Assembly: GCA_905182495.1 (NCBI GenBank)
Contig: CAJJBU010000008.1
Location: 40,907-104,906 of the forward strand
Origin: Flavobacteriales bacterium UBA952
Lineage (GTDB): Bacteria > Bacteroidota > Bacteroidia > Flavobacteriales_D > Crocinitomicaceae
DNA: 64,000 nt
Direction of reading: 5' to 3'
Within the stretch, counting starts at the first letter, position 1. Each line of letters opens with the position of its first letter. A program made the translations under genes and the position numbers. Positions 1 through 8,652 of this stretch are shown here, piece by piece. The notes beneath the pieces are model-generated. The model had not been told where the DNA came from, did not search any database, and worked only from the letters and a program-made list of their open reading frames with translations.

Positions 1-88
1 AAAAAACATTAGGAGTGAACAAATCATTCAATATGGTTGTTTGAAGGGATTTTTTAGTAAATTCGGATTCAAATATTAAAACTAGATT

Positions 89-1592
89 ATGTCAGAAACA
101 GTTAAAGAAGGACACCCAAAAGGACTTTCGTCCTTATTTTTCACAGAAATGTGGGAGCGTTTTAGTTATTATGGAATGCGCGCGTTATTAACGATTTTCC
201 TTACTGCAGAATTAGCAACCGGCGGGTTCGGGATGAACCGAACCGATTCTTTGGCAATATATGGTTTGTTCACAGCCTTAGTTTACTTAACGCCAATCAT
301 TGGAGGTTGGTTTGCTGACAATTTAATTGGTCAAAGAAAATCAATATATATCGGTGGAATCACAATGGCTATAGGTCAGTTTTTATTGGCAGCTAGTTCA
401 TCTGCCGCTATCATTTCTGATATTGATAGTCGACTCAGCATATTTTACCTTGGTCTAGGCGTTTTAATTTTAGGAAATGGCTTTTTCAAACCTAATATTT
501 CTACCATAGTAGGAGATCTATACGAAAATGATGACCCCAGAAAAGATTCTGGATTCACTATTTTCTATATGGGGATTAATATCGGTGGGTGGATTATCAC
601 CCTTCATTGCAGGAACTTTAGGAGAGAAAGTGGGATGGCCATATGGGTTCTTATCTGCCGGTATTGGAATGTTAATTGGTGTGATTTGGTTCTATTGGAG
701 AAGAAATACATTAGGAACACTTGGCCTACCACCAGGTGCTGCGGATAAAGGAAGAACTTCTCTAATTATAAAAGACTGGAGGGATATTCTTTTTTATTCA
801 GGAGCTAACTTATTAATCGTATTCTTAGTTATGAATTTCTGGGGTGCGACTGGCGCCCTCGTCCATACGATCACCTCATGGACGATTGGAATTGCAGGTA
901 GCGGATTCTTGGCCTACTCTATATTTAAAGGGACTTCTGGAAATACAGAATGGAGCAGGGTTCTTGTAATTATCGTACTCGCCTTTTTTAACATCGTATT
1001 CTGGGCGGGATTTGAGCAAGCTGGGGGTACATTCAACCTATTCGCAGCTGATAACACAGACCGATTTGTAGGTGGGTTTGAAATACCTGTAACATGGTTT
1101 CAAAACATCAACCCTATTGCGATTGTTACCTTAGCCCCTATATTTTCGTTAATCTGGTTTAAACTATCGAAAAGTAATCTCAACCCAAGAACTCCAATAA
1201 AATTCGCAATGGCGATGTTTATTGGTGCTATTGCATTCTACATTATGTCCATAGCACAGGATATGGTAACTGAAGGTGGAGAAGGAACATTAATTAGCCC
1301 AATGTGGTTGGTTGTCGTTTATGTATTGCTCACTATTGGAGAGTTAATGTTGTCACCAATTGGATTGTCTATGGTTACAAAACTATCTCCACGAAAAATA
1401 ACTTCTGTGATGATGGGCGTTTGGATGGCTAGTTTTGCTCTAGGTAACTATTTGGCAGCAACGTTAGAGAGTATCCTCGAGACTTATGAATTTGACTTGT
1501 ATCCATTTATTGCGATGCTTATGATGATCTCAGGTGTATGTTTGCTTATACTAACACCTATATTGAATAAATTCATGAAGGGAATTCATTAA
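89..1592 (+). pseudogene. POT/PTR-family proton:peptide symporter, frameshifted
   Basis: Inner-membrane di/tripeptide:H+ symporter of the POT (PTR2) family. The N-terminal part carries the family signature ExxERFSYYGMRALL at residues 20-34, followed by alternating hydrophobic helices. Reading frame is lost at the G-run 587-589 (ggtgggtgg): upstream frame ends in unrelated residues to 748, while the downstream frame carries the expected NIGG-LSPFIAGTLGE continuation and runs to 1592. Removing one G joins both halves into about 500 residues, the normal POT length, with correct codon parity. The rest, including the late FEQAGG motif around 1012, is family-like. Either a recent frameshift or a sequencing insertion; I favour the latter. 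A terminator follows at 1613. Confidence 0.88.
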
Positions 1593-1612
1593 ATGCATTC
1601 TTAAATTCATTT

Positions 1613-1638
1613 AAAGGCTGCCTTGTGCAGCCTTTTTT
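1613..1638 (+). terminator. Rho-independent terminator of the peptide transporter
   Basis: GGCTGC stem (1616-1621), five-base loop, GCAGCC (1627-1632), then six T (1633-1638), with A residues before the stem pairing with the T-run. It lies 21 bp after the transporter stop. Confidence 0.8.
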
Positions 1639-1673
1639 AATACAACGTTTTACACCTTAATAATTGCACTCCT

Positions 1674-3281
1674 ATGAAAAAAACAATCGGATTCTTGGCC
1701 TTTATTCTATTTGGACTCATAACCACCATCTATAGCCAAACCAAGGTCGAAACGGCCAACGCCATTAACAACAACGTTGCCAACAAAACGATTTCATTTG
1801 ATGCATTAGAAGGTATATTCTATGCCTCTGAAGACCCTAATTTAAAAATCACTTTCGAAGAAATGCATGACTATGCTATTTATTTCGATGGAGAAGACAC
1901 CGAACTTTTATCCAACACAGATATTTTCTTAAAAGATCTACACCGTGGAGACCACACTATTACTTTGAAGCAAATAAGCAGCGCTAAAGAGCTCAGCAAA
2001 TCCTTTAAGGTGAAAGCCGCTCGACCATGGATCTCAAATGACGCAACAGTTTTTGGACTCCTAATGATTGTCTTGTTCTTTGTTTTTAAAACATCTAGTA
2101 GCAAACGGTCCTATTTTAAGAAGTTTTATAAAATTGTACCTGCACTTTTGTTATGTTACTTCATTCCTGCAGGGCTTAACTCCTTCGGCGTGATATCCTC
2201 AGAAGAATCAAACCTTTATTTTATCGCATCAAGATACCTATTGCCAGCTAGTTTAATTTTACTGTGCTTGAGTATTGACATCCCTGCAATCAAGAGGTTA
2301 GGATCAAAAGCAATCATTATGTTTTTTGCAGCGACACTAGGTATTGTACTGGGGGGGCCTTTTGCGCTATGGATCGTTTCCATTGCTGCCCCTGAAGTGC
2401 TTAATGATGAAATATGGCGTGGGTTATCTACAGTAGCGGGCTCATGGATTGGTGGTGGCGCAAACCAGACTGCGATGAAGGAAATTTATGGCGCTAGCGA
2501 CCAAATGTTTTCAGCGATGATTGTTGTCGATGTATTTGTCGCTAATCTATTTATGTCCGTGCTCTTATTCGGCACAGGATTCAATAAGAAATTGAATCGT
2601 TTTTTCAAAGCCGATGACAGCGCTATTGAAAACCTGAAATCTAAAATGGAGAAATTTCAAGCAAGTGTTACAAAGGTCACCACGTTTAATGACCTTATCT
2701 ATATGCTGGGTATAACCTTCTTCTGTGTTGGATTGTCGCACTTAGGAGCAGATTATATAGGGCCATGGATTACGGGACTCTTAGACGGAATGGGAAATCA
2801 AACAGCAGCTCGATTGATGGTTTCTTTCGGGAATGGCTTCTTTTGGCTTGTTGTTTTATCTACCTTATTCGGAGTAGGGCTTTCCTTTACAAAATATAGA
2901 GAATTTGAAGGTGTAGGCGCATCAAAAATGGGGAGCCTATTTCTTTACGTCTTGGTGGCTACAATTGGCATGAAAATGGATATAATGGAGCTCATTGCCA
3001 ACTGGGGGGTCTTCAAGTTTTTACTATCCATTGGGTTAATCTGGATATCCGTTCACGCCTTATTCTTGTTTGTGGTTGCAAAAATAATTCGGGCACCTTT
3101 CTTTTATGTTGCCGTTGGAAGTCAAGCAAATGTAGGAGGAGCAGCCTCAGCGCCAATTGTCGCTAGTGCTTTTAGCCCTTCCCTTGCTCCTGTTGGCGTT
3201 TTATTAGCCGTGCTAGGATATGCCGTGGGTACTTTTGGAGCGATTTTATGTACGATTATGATGCAAGCTTTATCTGTTTAA
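1674..3281 (+). CDS. DUF819-family multi-pass membrane protein with extra N-terminal periplasmic domain
   Basis: Integral membrane protein of 535 residues. The C-terminal ~400 residues match the DUF819 (YjcL-like) family of putative transporters: about ten hydrophobic helices, a Gly-rich SWIGGGANQTAMKEIYG stretch near 260 and GSQANVGGAASAPIVASA near 485. Ahead of this is a signal-peptide-like start (residues 1-21, ending IYSQ) and an unusual hydrophilic domain of about 90 residues (22-115) that ordinary DUF819 proteins lack; it resembles a small secreted beta domain but I do not recognise it. Transported substrate is unknown. The gene stands alone and converges on the next gene with a 9-bp gap. 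Confidence 0.75.
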   Translation: MKKTIGFLAFILFGLITTIYSQTKVETANAINNNVANKTISFDALEGIFYASEDPNLKITFEEMHDYAIYFDGEDTELLSNTDIFLKDLHRGDHTITLKQISSAKELSKSFKVKAARPWISNDATVFGLLMIVLFFVFKTSSSKRSYFKKFYKIVPALLLCYFIPAGLNSFGVISSEESNLYFIASRYLLPASLILLCLSIDIPAIKRLGSKAIIMFFAATLGIVLGGPFALWIVSIAAPEVLNDEIWRGLSTVAGSWIGGGANQTAMKEIYGASDQMFSAMIVVDVFVANLFMSVLLFGTGFNKKLNRFFKADDSAIENLKSKMEKFQASVTKVTTFNDLIYMLGITFFCVGLSHLGADYIGPWITGLLDGMGNQTAARLMVSFGNGFFWLVVLSTLFGVGLSFTKYREFEGVGASKMGSLFLYVLVATIGMKMDIMELIANWGVFKFLLSIGLIWISVHALFLFVVAKIIRAPFFYVAVGSQANVGGAASAPIVASAFSPSLAPVGVLLAVLGYAVGTFGAILCTIMMQALSV

Positions 3282-3290
3282 CGTAACGTT

Positions 3291-3872
3291 TTAATTAAAG
3301 GAACCGATTCTCTTACTAACTAAGGATTCAACTTTTTGACAAAACTGTTGTGGACGGAAGGTTCTCCATTCTAGTTCATCAAGCTCCCCACCCATTACAA
3401 AATAATGGTCAAGGTTTGCCGAAATAAATTCTTCTTTTACATGTTCATGAAAATTAACCGTTGCGATCCATCCATCCTCAACATCATCAAACCACTCATC
3501 GTAATAGCATTCATCTGAAGAATGAAAATTAAGAACATTCTCTCCAATTAATATAAACTTATCTATCCCCTGGCTTAATATCGGTTCGATCACATCTCTT
3601 TTAAGCAACATGATATCATTTTCAATAGCGTCATTCCATTCCCCAATAAATTCCAAAACAGCAAAACCAGAATCATAATCCACAAACAATATTTTAACAA
3701 AAAGTGTAGGTGATCCGAAGAAGTCCCACTGCGGATGAATTAAGAAATTATAAATGCGATTCGAATACTCAAATTCACTGTACTCTCTTTCATAAAACGG
3801 GGAATGTGAATCCTCAGAAGCCACGTAGTATCCTCTCCAATTATAATACGGTTCAATGAAATGCATATTCAA
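3291..3872 (-). CDS. Conserved hypothetical acidic cytoplasmic protein
   Basis: A 193-residue protein without signal peptide or membrane helix. It is rich in aromatic and acidic residues, with clusters such as SSDECYYDEWFDDVEDGW near residues 117-134. I do not recognise a domain. Predicted alternation of beta strands and helices suggests a compact soluble fold. Start could be Met1 or Met3 (3866); neither has a clear ribosome-binding site. It is transcribed divergently from the lipoprotein gene at 3935 with a 62-bp spacer and converges on the DUF819 gene. Codon use matches its neighbours. Function unknown. Confidence 0.6.
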   Translation of the reverse strand: MNMHFIEPYYNWRGYYVASEDSHSPFYEREYSEFEYSNRIYNFLIHPQWDFFGSPTLFVKILFVDYDSGFAVLEFIGEWNDAIENDIMLLKRDVIEPILSQGIDKFILIGENVLNFHSSDECYYDEWFDDVEDGWIATVNFHEHVKEEFISANLDHYFVMGGELDELEWRTFRPQQFCQKVESLVSKRIGSFN

Positions 3873-3934
3873 ATTTAATCAAGTGATTTGACTTTTTCTT
3901 ATTAATTTTGATGAACTTCTAAATCTCACATTAT

Positions 3935-5410
3935 ATGCGCAAAGGTGTCTCTATTATGTTTTTCTCCCTTTTACTTTTATCCTGTTCAAGCGATAATGAA
4001 GAAAAGGATGCGTTGAAATCTAAAATTTCTTCACAAAAAGATGCTGTCGCCTTTTTATCCAATCAAGATGCGCTCATTGCTTTTGGGGCAATACAGATGG
4101 ACCTTTTATTAAAAAAAATTATTACAGATTCTAAATTGGGGGCATCAGGCTTGATTCCACGAAATATGATTGATGATTATATAGATTGTATAGATACGAA
4201 ATCACCTATCTATTATGCTGTTAGGGATTCAAAACAAAGTAATGGCATCCCAGATATCATTGTGTTTGGGAAAATAATTGATGCTGATGCACTAATTAAT
4301 ACAATCAAATTAGACGCGCCTTTCCTCAAACTTGAAAAAGAAGGAGAAGTTCAATACTTAGTTGAGGGCGAATTAAAAATAGGGATCAATGACCAGTATT
4401 TCGTAGCACTTATAAATGGTCAAGAATCAAAAAAAAATTCCAAACGAAAACTAAACACAATTTTAAAAGAGCTTAACGGAAAGGGACAGAATAAAGTCAT
4501 CGACGACGTTCTTAGCAATGCTAAAGATTTTACTTTCGCCTTTAACAGTGCCGAACTCAGTAAATTTTCAGCAGAAACAATAGGGACGCCTATACTTCAA
4601 ATAAATGACAAGCTCAATACATTAGCAGCAATGCACCTCTCATTCGAGAAAGGCGCAATCAAAATAGTAGCGGAAAGTCACCCTTCTGAAGAAATAGAAA
4701 GTTGGAATCTCTTTAAGAAAGACAGTAAGCCACTTTTACCAACATTGGGTTCAGGTAGTCCCGTGGGCGCATTTGCTATAAATATGAATGTTGACGAATA
4801 TGAACGACTACAAAAAGCCTATTTCCCACTGGGTATGGCTAACTCAATCCAAGAGTCAGGGCTAGAGAAGGAGCTCCTGAATTACATCCCGGATAACCTT
4901 GCCGTTATTGAAGCCCTCATTAAAAAAGAAGGAATTACAAGTTTTATTAATGGAGAATTCGGCGCAGCGATTTATGCAGATGACGGGATTCATAGTGAAT
5001 ACAGCTTACATCTTGGCATCGGTCCTTCTTTACGCCCAATGCTTGCCGATGAGCTGGATTATTACAAAAACATATTCTATAAATTCGATCTTGACGACAA
5101 AAAACTAGCAATTTATTCTTCGGAAAATAATGGACCACAATCTCAGGAAACCCCCCTAACTATACCTAAGCAATTCAGTTCATTTGGAACCTATCCAATG
5201 TCTGGTTTTATGGACTTAGAAAGGATTCCTTCAGACGATATGATACCGGATTATGCGGAACCGTTTATGGAACTGTTGAGTAATTGTATATTTAATGCCT
5301 CTATGAAAGAAGGATCGATTGTTCTCAATATGAAGAATAAAGAAATTAATTCTTTAACCCAAATATGCAACCAAATTCCCAAATTAATTATGGGTTCAAT
5401 TCTTCAATAA
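3935..5410 (+). CDS. Lipoprotein, DUF4836-like
   Basis: Secreted lipoprotein of 491 residues. The signal peptide ends in lipobox LLLSC (lipidated Cys17) and is followed by SSDNEE, an acidic stretch compatible with outer-membrane or surface export in Bacteroidota. The body resembles the DUF4836 family: an N-terminal segment with small-residue/Leu pattern (AFLSNQDALIAFGAIQMDLL, 38-57) and two similar alpha/beta halves. Assignment to DUF4836 is from pattern memory, not a search. A TAATTTTG box at 3903-3910, 24 bp upstream, is a plausible -7 promoter element. The trmB gene follows after 5 bp, so the two are probably cotranscribed. Confidence 0.6.
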   Translation: MRKGVSIMFFSLLLLSCSSDNEEKDALKSKISSQKDAVAFLSNQDALIAFGAIQMDLLLKKIITDSKLGASGLIPRNMIDDYIDCIDTKSPIYYAVRDSKQSNGIPDIIVFGKIIDADALINTIKLDAPFLKLEKEGEVQYLVEGELKIGINDQYFVALINGQESKKNSKRKLNTILKELNGKGQNKVIDDVLSNAKDFTFAFNSAELSKFSAETIGTPILQINDKLNTLAAMHLSFEKGAIKIVAESHPSEEIESWNLFKKDSKPLLPTLGSGSPVGAFAINMNVDEYERLQKAYFPLGMANSIQESGLEKELLNYIPDNLAVIEALIKKEGITSFINGEFGAAIYADDGIHSEYSLHLGIGPSLRPMLADELDYYKNIFYKFDLDDKKLAIYSSENNGPQSQETPLTIPKQFSSFGTYPMSGFMDLERIPSDDMIPDYAEPFMELLSNCIFNASMKEGSIVLNMKNKEINSLTQICNQIPKLIMGSILQ

Positions 5411-5415
5411 GAAAT

Positions 5416-6081
5416 ATGGGTAAAGATAAATTATGGCGTTTTTCAGAAGTTAAACGATTTCCAAATGTCATCGAATCACCTTTAATGGAGCCCTTTGCTC
5501 AAAAAGGAAAATGGAAACAAGAGATTTTCAAAAACAACAAACCTATCGTTCTGGAATTGGGATGTGGTAAAGGAGAATACGCAGTAGGACTAGGAAAACT
5601 CTACCCAGATAAAAACTTTATAGGAATTGATATAAAAGGAAATAGAATATACATTGGGGCAAAGGAGGCTATCGAAAACAAGATGGATAATGTCATGTTC
5701 CTACGCACTAGGATTGACTTTATAGAAAGCTTTTTTGAGCAGGACGAAATAGATGAAATTTGGCTCACTTTTTCTGACCCTCAACCCAAGAAACCCAGAA
5801 AAAGACTCACGTCCCCTCTTTTCATAAGTCGATACCGTAAGTTTTTAAAGAAAAAAGGCATGGTGCATGTCAAAACCGATAGCGACATCCTTTTTGAGTA
5901 TACTGAGGAAGAGATCAAATTGCAAGGATATCATTGTCATCAATTAACTTGGGATCTATATGGCGACTTTCATGACAAACTCGATGACTCACAAAAAGAA
6001 CTATTCAAAATAAAAACACATTACGAAGAATTATTCGCGAGTAAAGGATCGGTAATTAAGTATTGTTCATTTGAAATATAA
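5416..6081 (+). CDS. trmB: tRNA (guanine-N7)-methyltransferase
   Basis: Methylates G46 in the variable loop of tRNAs using S-adenosylmethionine. The 221-residue protein shows the SAM motif LELGCGKGEYA (residues 46-56), the acidic loop IGIDIKGNR (69-77) and the family signature FSDPQPKKPRKR (119-130), which includes the tRNA-binding/catalytic region. I chose ATG 5416 (MGKDKLWRF), which gives the usual Bacteroidota start; an upstream in-frame ATG at 5365 lies inside the preceding gene and would add 17 unconserved residues. The stop abuts the stop of convergent gatC with no gap. Confidence 0.95.
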   Translation: MGKDKLWRFSEVKRFPNVIESPLMEPFAQKGKWKQEIFKNNKPIVLELGCGKGEYAVGLGKLYPDKNFIGIDIKGNRIYIGAKEAIENKMDNVMFLRTRIDFIESFFEQDEIDEIWLTFSDPQPKKPRKRLTSPLFISRYRKFLKKKGMVHVKTDSDILFEYTEEEIKLQGYHCHQLTWDLYGDFHDKLDDSQKELFKIKTHYEELFASKGSVIKYCSFEI

Positions 6082-6372
6082 TTACTTGTCTAACACCTTA
6101 GGTATTCTAAAGTAATCTGAGTCCTTCTTAGGTGCATTTAACAAGGCCATGTCTTTTGTCAATGTTTGCTCAGCAATGTCTTCTCTCAAAACATTAAGCT
6201 CATCATTCATAAATATCAGCGGCTCCACATTGTCAGTATCTAATTCAGAAAGTTTATCGATAAAACCAATTATCTTCTCCAAATCACCTTTAATGGCCTC
6301 TAATTCAACACCTTTAAATTCAAGGCGTGAAAGGTGGGCTATATGTTGAACTAAATCGTCGGTAATTTTCAC
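6082..6372 (-). CDS. gatC: Aspartyl/glutamyl-tRNA(Asn/Gln) amidotransferase subunit C
   Basis: Small subunit of the GatCAB amidotransferase, which converts misacylated Glu-tRNA(Gln) or Asp-tRNA(Asn) to the correct aminoacyl-tRNA; GatC stabilises GatA and links it to GatB. The 96 residues match the family throughout: N-terminal HIAHLSRLEF helix, the IIGFIDKLSELDTDNVEPL core and the C-terminal YFRIPKVL tail. The start is GTG (6372-6370). gatA and gatB are not in the window. A well-spaced promoter lies immediately upstream, inside the end of the acyltransferase gene, leaving almost no 5' leader. Confidence 0.95.
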   Translation of the reverse strand: MKITDDLVQHIAHLSRLEFKGVELEAIKGDLEKIIGFIDKLSELDTDNVEPLIFMNDELNVLREDIAEQTLTKDMALLNAPKKDSDYFRIPKVLDK

Positions 6373-6376
6373 AATA

Positions 6377-6409
6377 CAAAGTTAAGCATTTCCTTGATTG
6401 GAATACAAA
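6377..6409 (-). promoter_or_regulatory. Bacteroidota-type promoter of gatC
   Basis: On the minus strand TTTG at 6409-6406, a 21-base spacer, then TAACTTTG at 6384-6377. This fits the TTG-N17..23-TAnnTTTG consensus. The box ends only 4 bases before the GTG start of gatC, implying a leaderless or nearly leaderless transcript. Confidence 0.6.
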
Positions 6410-7161
6410 CCTGGATACTCCTTTCTTAGGGGTGCCTCAACCCGTTCAAAGCACAGGTTTTTAAGTTCCGTAAAACTCATCCGGTCTACCTCTTCTTTAG
6501 AAATGGCTGGCCCCACATAAAACCTAGATACACCCGGGCGTGCTGGACCAAAAAACATAGTTGGATCTGAGAAAAGCAAGTGATTTGTAGTAAAAGTAAT
6601 CGGCACAATGGGCACCTTAGCTTCCTTGGCGATTTTGAAAGCGCCATTTTTAAAAGGCAGCACCTTAGGAATGTTTTCTGAGGGGATTGTTCCTTCCGGA
6701 AAAATAACCAGAGACCATCCTTCTTTTATCGCCTCAATGGCCAGTGCATAAGACAAACCGACTTTTTTTCTGTCAAAGCGGTAGACAGGAATATTTAAGT
6801 TTTTGAAATAGGTTCGAATAATGGGGTAATTCAAGATCTCACTCTTTCCCAGAAAAACAAAAGCATTTTTTGGAAGCATGGAGTACATAAAGAAAATATC
6901 CAAATAAGAAGTGTGGTTGGCAACGATTACAAAAGGCCCATCTGGCATTTTAGAACGGTCTACACACCGAACAACATAAAAACAAAATATGCGCATCATC
7001 CAGCTCCAAATCACGAAAAGCCTGAAGCTATACTTCTTCCATGATTTCTTTAACAAAACCACTCTCAAAAATGGATACATGAGAATCGCAAAAAAAGAGA
7101 ATACCAAAAAGATGTATATCTTCCACAAATTCCGCAACAATCCTAACAGAAACTTCATCAC
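6382..7161 (-). CDS. 1-acyl-sn-glycerol-3-phosphate acyltransferase (PlsC family)
   Basis: Membrane-associated acyltransferase of phospholipid synthesis, expected to acylate lysophosphatidate to phosphatidate. The 259-residue protein has N-terminal hydrophobic segments (residues 4-35 and 47-65), the catalytic HX4D motif NHTSYLD (His83, Asp88), a middle RFDRK motif near 128-132 and the substrate-binding FPEGT motif (154-158), followed by PIVPITF. These are the four PlsC blocks in order and spacing. It is read in the same direction as gatC, 9 bp upstream of it. The ORF diverges from trpS across 66 bp. Confidence 0.9.
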   Translation of the reverse strand: MMKFLLGLLRNLWKIYIFLVFSFFAILMYPFLRVVLLKKSWKKYSFRLFVIWSWMMRIFCFYVVRCVDRSKMPDGPFVIVANHTSYLDIFFMYSMLPKNAFVFLGKSEILNYPIIRTYFKNLNIPVYRFDRKKVGLSYALAIEAIKEGWSLVIFPEGTIPSENIPKVLPFKNGAFKIAKEAKVPIVPITFTTNHLLFSDPTMFFGPARPGVSRFYVGPAISKEEVDRMSFTELKNLCFERVEAPLRKEYPGLYSNQGNA

Positions 7162-7227
7162 GAAGAAAATTAAGAAAAAGAATTGGAAATCAAAGGAAAT
7201 ATATTTTCTACTTTTACATAAATACTT

Positions 7228-8205
7228 ATGGCAAGAATATTAACAGGAATACAGAGCACAGGGACAACTCATCTAGGAAATCTTTTAGGGGCGATTATAC
7301 CCGCAATTAACCTAGCAAAAGACGCAAGTAATGAATCCTTTTTGTTTATAGCTGATCTGCATTCCCTGACTCAGGTTAAAAATGCCGATGAACTTAAGGA
7401 AAACACCTACAAAACAGCAGCGGCTTGGTTGGCCTGTGGCCTCGACCCCGCGAAAACCGTATTCTACCGCCAAAGCGATATCGCTGAGGTAACAGAGCTA
7501 ATGTGGCACCTCCTTTGTTTTTACCCTTATAAGCGCTTAACTCTAGCGCACTCATTTAAGGATAAGGCAGACCGTCTTGACGATGTTAATGGCGGCTTGT
7601 TCACCTATCCCATGTTAATGGCAGCAGACATACTCCTATATGATGCTGAGATTGTTCCGGTAGGGAAAGACCAAAAGCAGCATATTGAAATGACTAGAGA
7701 TGTAGCTACTAAATTCAACCTCCAATTGGGAGAAACCTTTGTGATCCCCGAAGAATCTATAGCTGAAGATACGATGTTAATTCCTGGCACTGACGGACAT
7801 AAGATGAGCAAATCAAGAAACAACCTCATCGACATCTTCCTTCCCGAGAAAAAGCTTCGCAAACAGATTATGTCCATTATATCAAACAGCGAGGCACTCG
7901 AAGAACCTAAAAAACCGGACAACTGCAATATATTTGCCCTGTATTCAATCTTAGCTGAACCAGCGGCTATAGATGAAATGAGAGGCCTCTACGAAAAAGG
8001 AGGCTATGGATATGGCCATGCCAAGCAGGCGCTTTACGAGCTGATCCTTGATAAATTCGAATCGGAACGAACTCTTTTCAAGCATCTTATTGAAAATAGA
8101 AATGAAATTGATGAGGCACTTTCCATAGGTGCTGCTAAAGCCAAAAAGATAGCTCAAACCGTCTTGCAGCGTGTTCGTAAAAAAGCAGGGTACGCAAAGA
8201 CTTAA
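7228..8205 (+). CDS. trpS: Tryptophan-tRNA ligase
   Basis: Class I aminoacyl-tRNA synthetase charging tRNA(Trp). The 325-residue length is typical for bacterial TrpRS. It has the HIGH-type signature THLGN (residues 14-18) in the Rossmann fold, the LMAADILLYDA segment that lines the active site, the GKDQKQHIEMTRD block and the KMSKS loop HKMSKSRN near residue 192. The C-terminal helical anticodon domain follows. The 3' end overlaps the convergent DUF2805 gene by 4 bp. No lesion seen. Confidence 0.96.
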   Translation: MARILTGIQSTGTTHLGNLLGAIIPAINLAKDASNESFLFIADLHSLTQVKNADELKENTYKTAAAWLACGLDPAKTVFYRQSDIAEVTELMWHLLCFYPYKRLTLAHSFKDKADRLDDVNGGLFTYPMLMAADILLYDAEIVPVGKDQKQHIEMTRDVATKFNLQLGETFVIPEESIAEDTMLIPGTDGHKMSKSRNNLIDIFLPEKKLRKQIMSIISNSEALEEPKKPDNCNIFALYSILAEPAAIDEMRGLYEKGGYGYGHAKQALYELILDKFESERTLFKHLIENRNEIDEALSIGAAKAKKIAQTVLQRVRKKAGYAKT

Positions 8206-8462
8206 GTCACGTTGTTATGACTGATACTTCGCTGTCGTGAGCATTTGTGCCTACCTAACGTGAATGTTCTTTTCCCCTGATGCTTCGTACTTCTCCCCTG
8301 AACTCTTTTACGCCAACGCTTCCAGCTGCTGTTTTTTAATTCCGTTCTCATGAGTATTATAACTTCTTTTTCACTCAAAGAAAATTGGTGTAAGATCGCA
8401 TCAAAAGGAGTTCGATCTTCCCAAGCCATCTCAATTACCCTATCGATTTCCCATTCTTCCAT
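8202..8462 (-). CDS. DUF2805 (TIGR03643) small protein
   Basis: An 86-residue basic protein that matches the TIGR03643/DUF2805 family. It shows the conserved IDRVIEMAWEDRTPFDAI opening (residues 6-23), FSLSEKEVIILMR, SSWKRWRKRVQGRSTKH and the C-terminal RHKCSRQRSISHNN. The internal SEKEVIILMR segment looks like a helix-turn-helix but function is unknown. Divergent from the DUF2256 gene 40 bp away; to my memory these two families frequently occur together, often beside cryptochrome/photolyase genes, none of which is seen here. Confidence 0.85.
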   Translation of the reverse strand: MEEWEIDRVIEMAWEDRTPFDAILHQFSLSEKEVIILMRTELKNSSWKRWRKRVQGRSTKHQGKRTFTLGRHKCSRQRSISHNNVT

Positions 8463-8502
8463 ATCAGTAAAACAAAAGTTTATTTAAAAATGTTTAAAGC
8501 GT

Positions 8503-8652
8503 GTGAAAACATTAAAAAAAGAAAACTTCCCCAGCAAAATCTGCAAGTGCTGTCATAAAGAATTCAATTGGAGAAAAAAATGGAAGCGGTGCTGGAATGA
8601 AGTTATCTACTGCAGCGAACGCTGCCGGAGATCAAAGAAGGCTATCGAATAA
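8503..8652 (+). CDS. DUF2256 zinc-ribbon-like small protein
   Basis: A 49-residue protein easily missed because of its size and GTG start. It reads KICKCCHKEFNWRKKW at residues 12-27, then RCWNEVIYCSERCRR (29-43). This is the DUF2256 pattern: CxxC-type pair, FxWRKKW, CW and YCSxRCR, with cysteines spaced as in a treble-clef/zinc-ribbon fold. In-frame stop at 8485 limits the start; GTG 8503 gives the N-terminus VKTLKKENFPSK typical of the family. It is divergent from DUF2805 and its last 11 bp overlap the end of the convergent DUF6089 gene. Function unknown; zinc binding is inferred. Confidence 0.85.
   Translation: MKTLKKENFPSKICKCCHKEFNWRKKWKRCWNEVIYCSERCRRSKKAIE

Noticed and set aside
8461..8652. 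Spacer after DUF2805 as empty intergenic DNA
   Set aside because: It encodes the DUF2256 protein on plus, with all conserved Cys and Trp.
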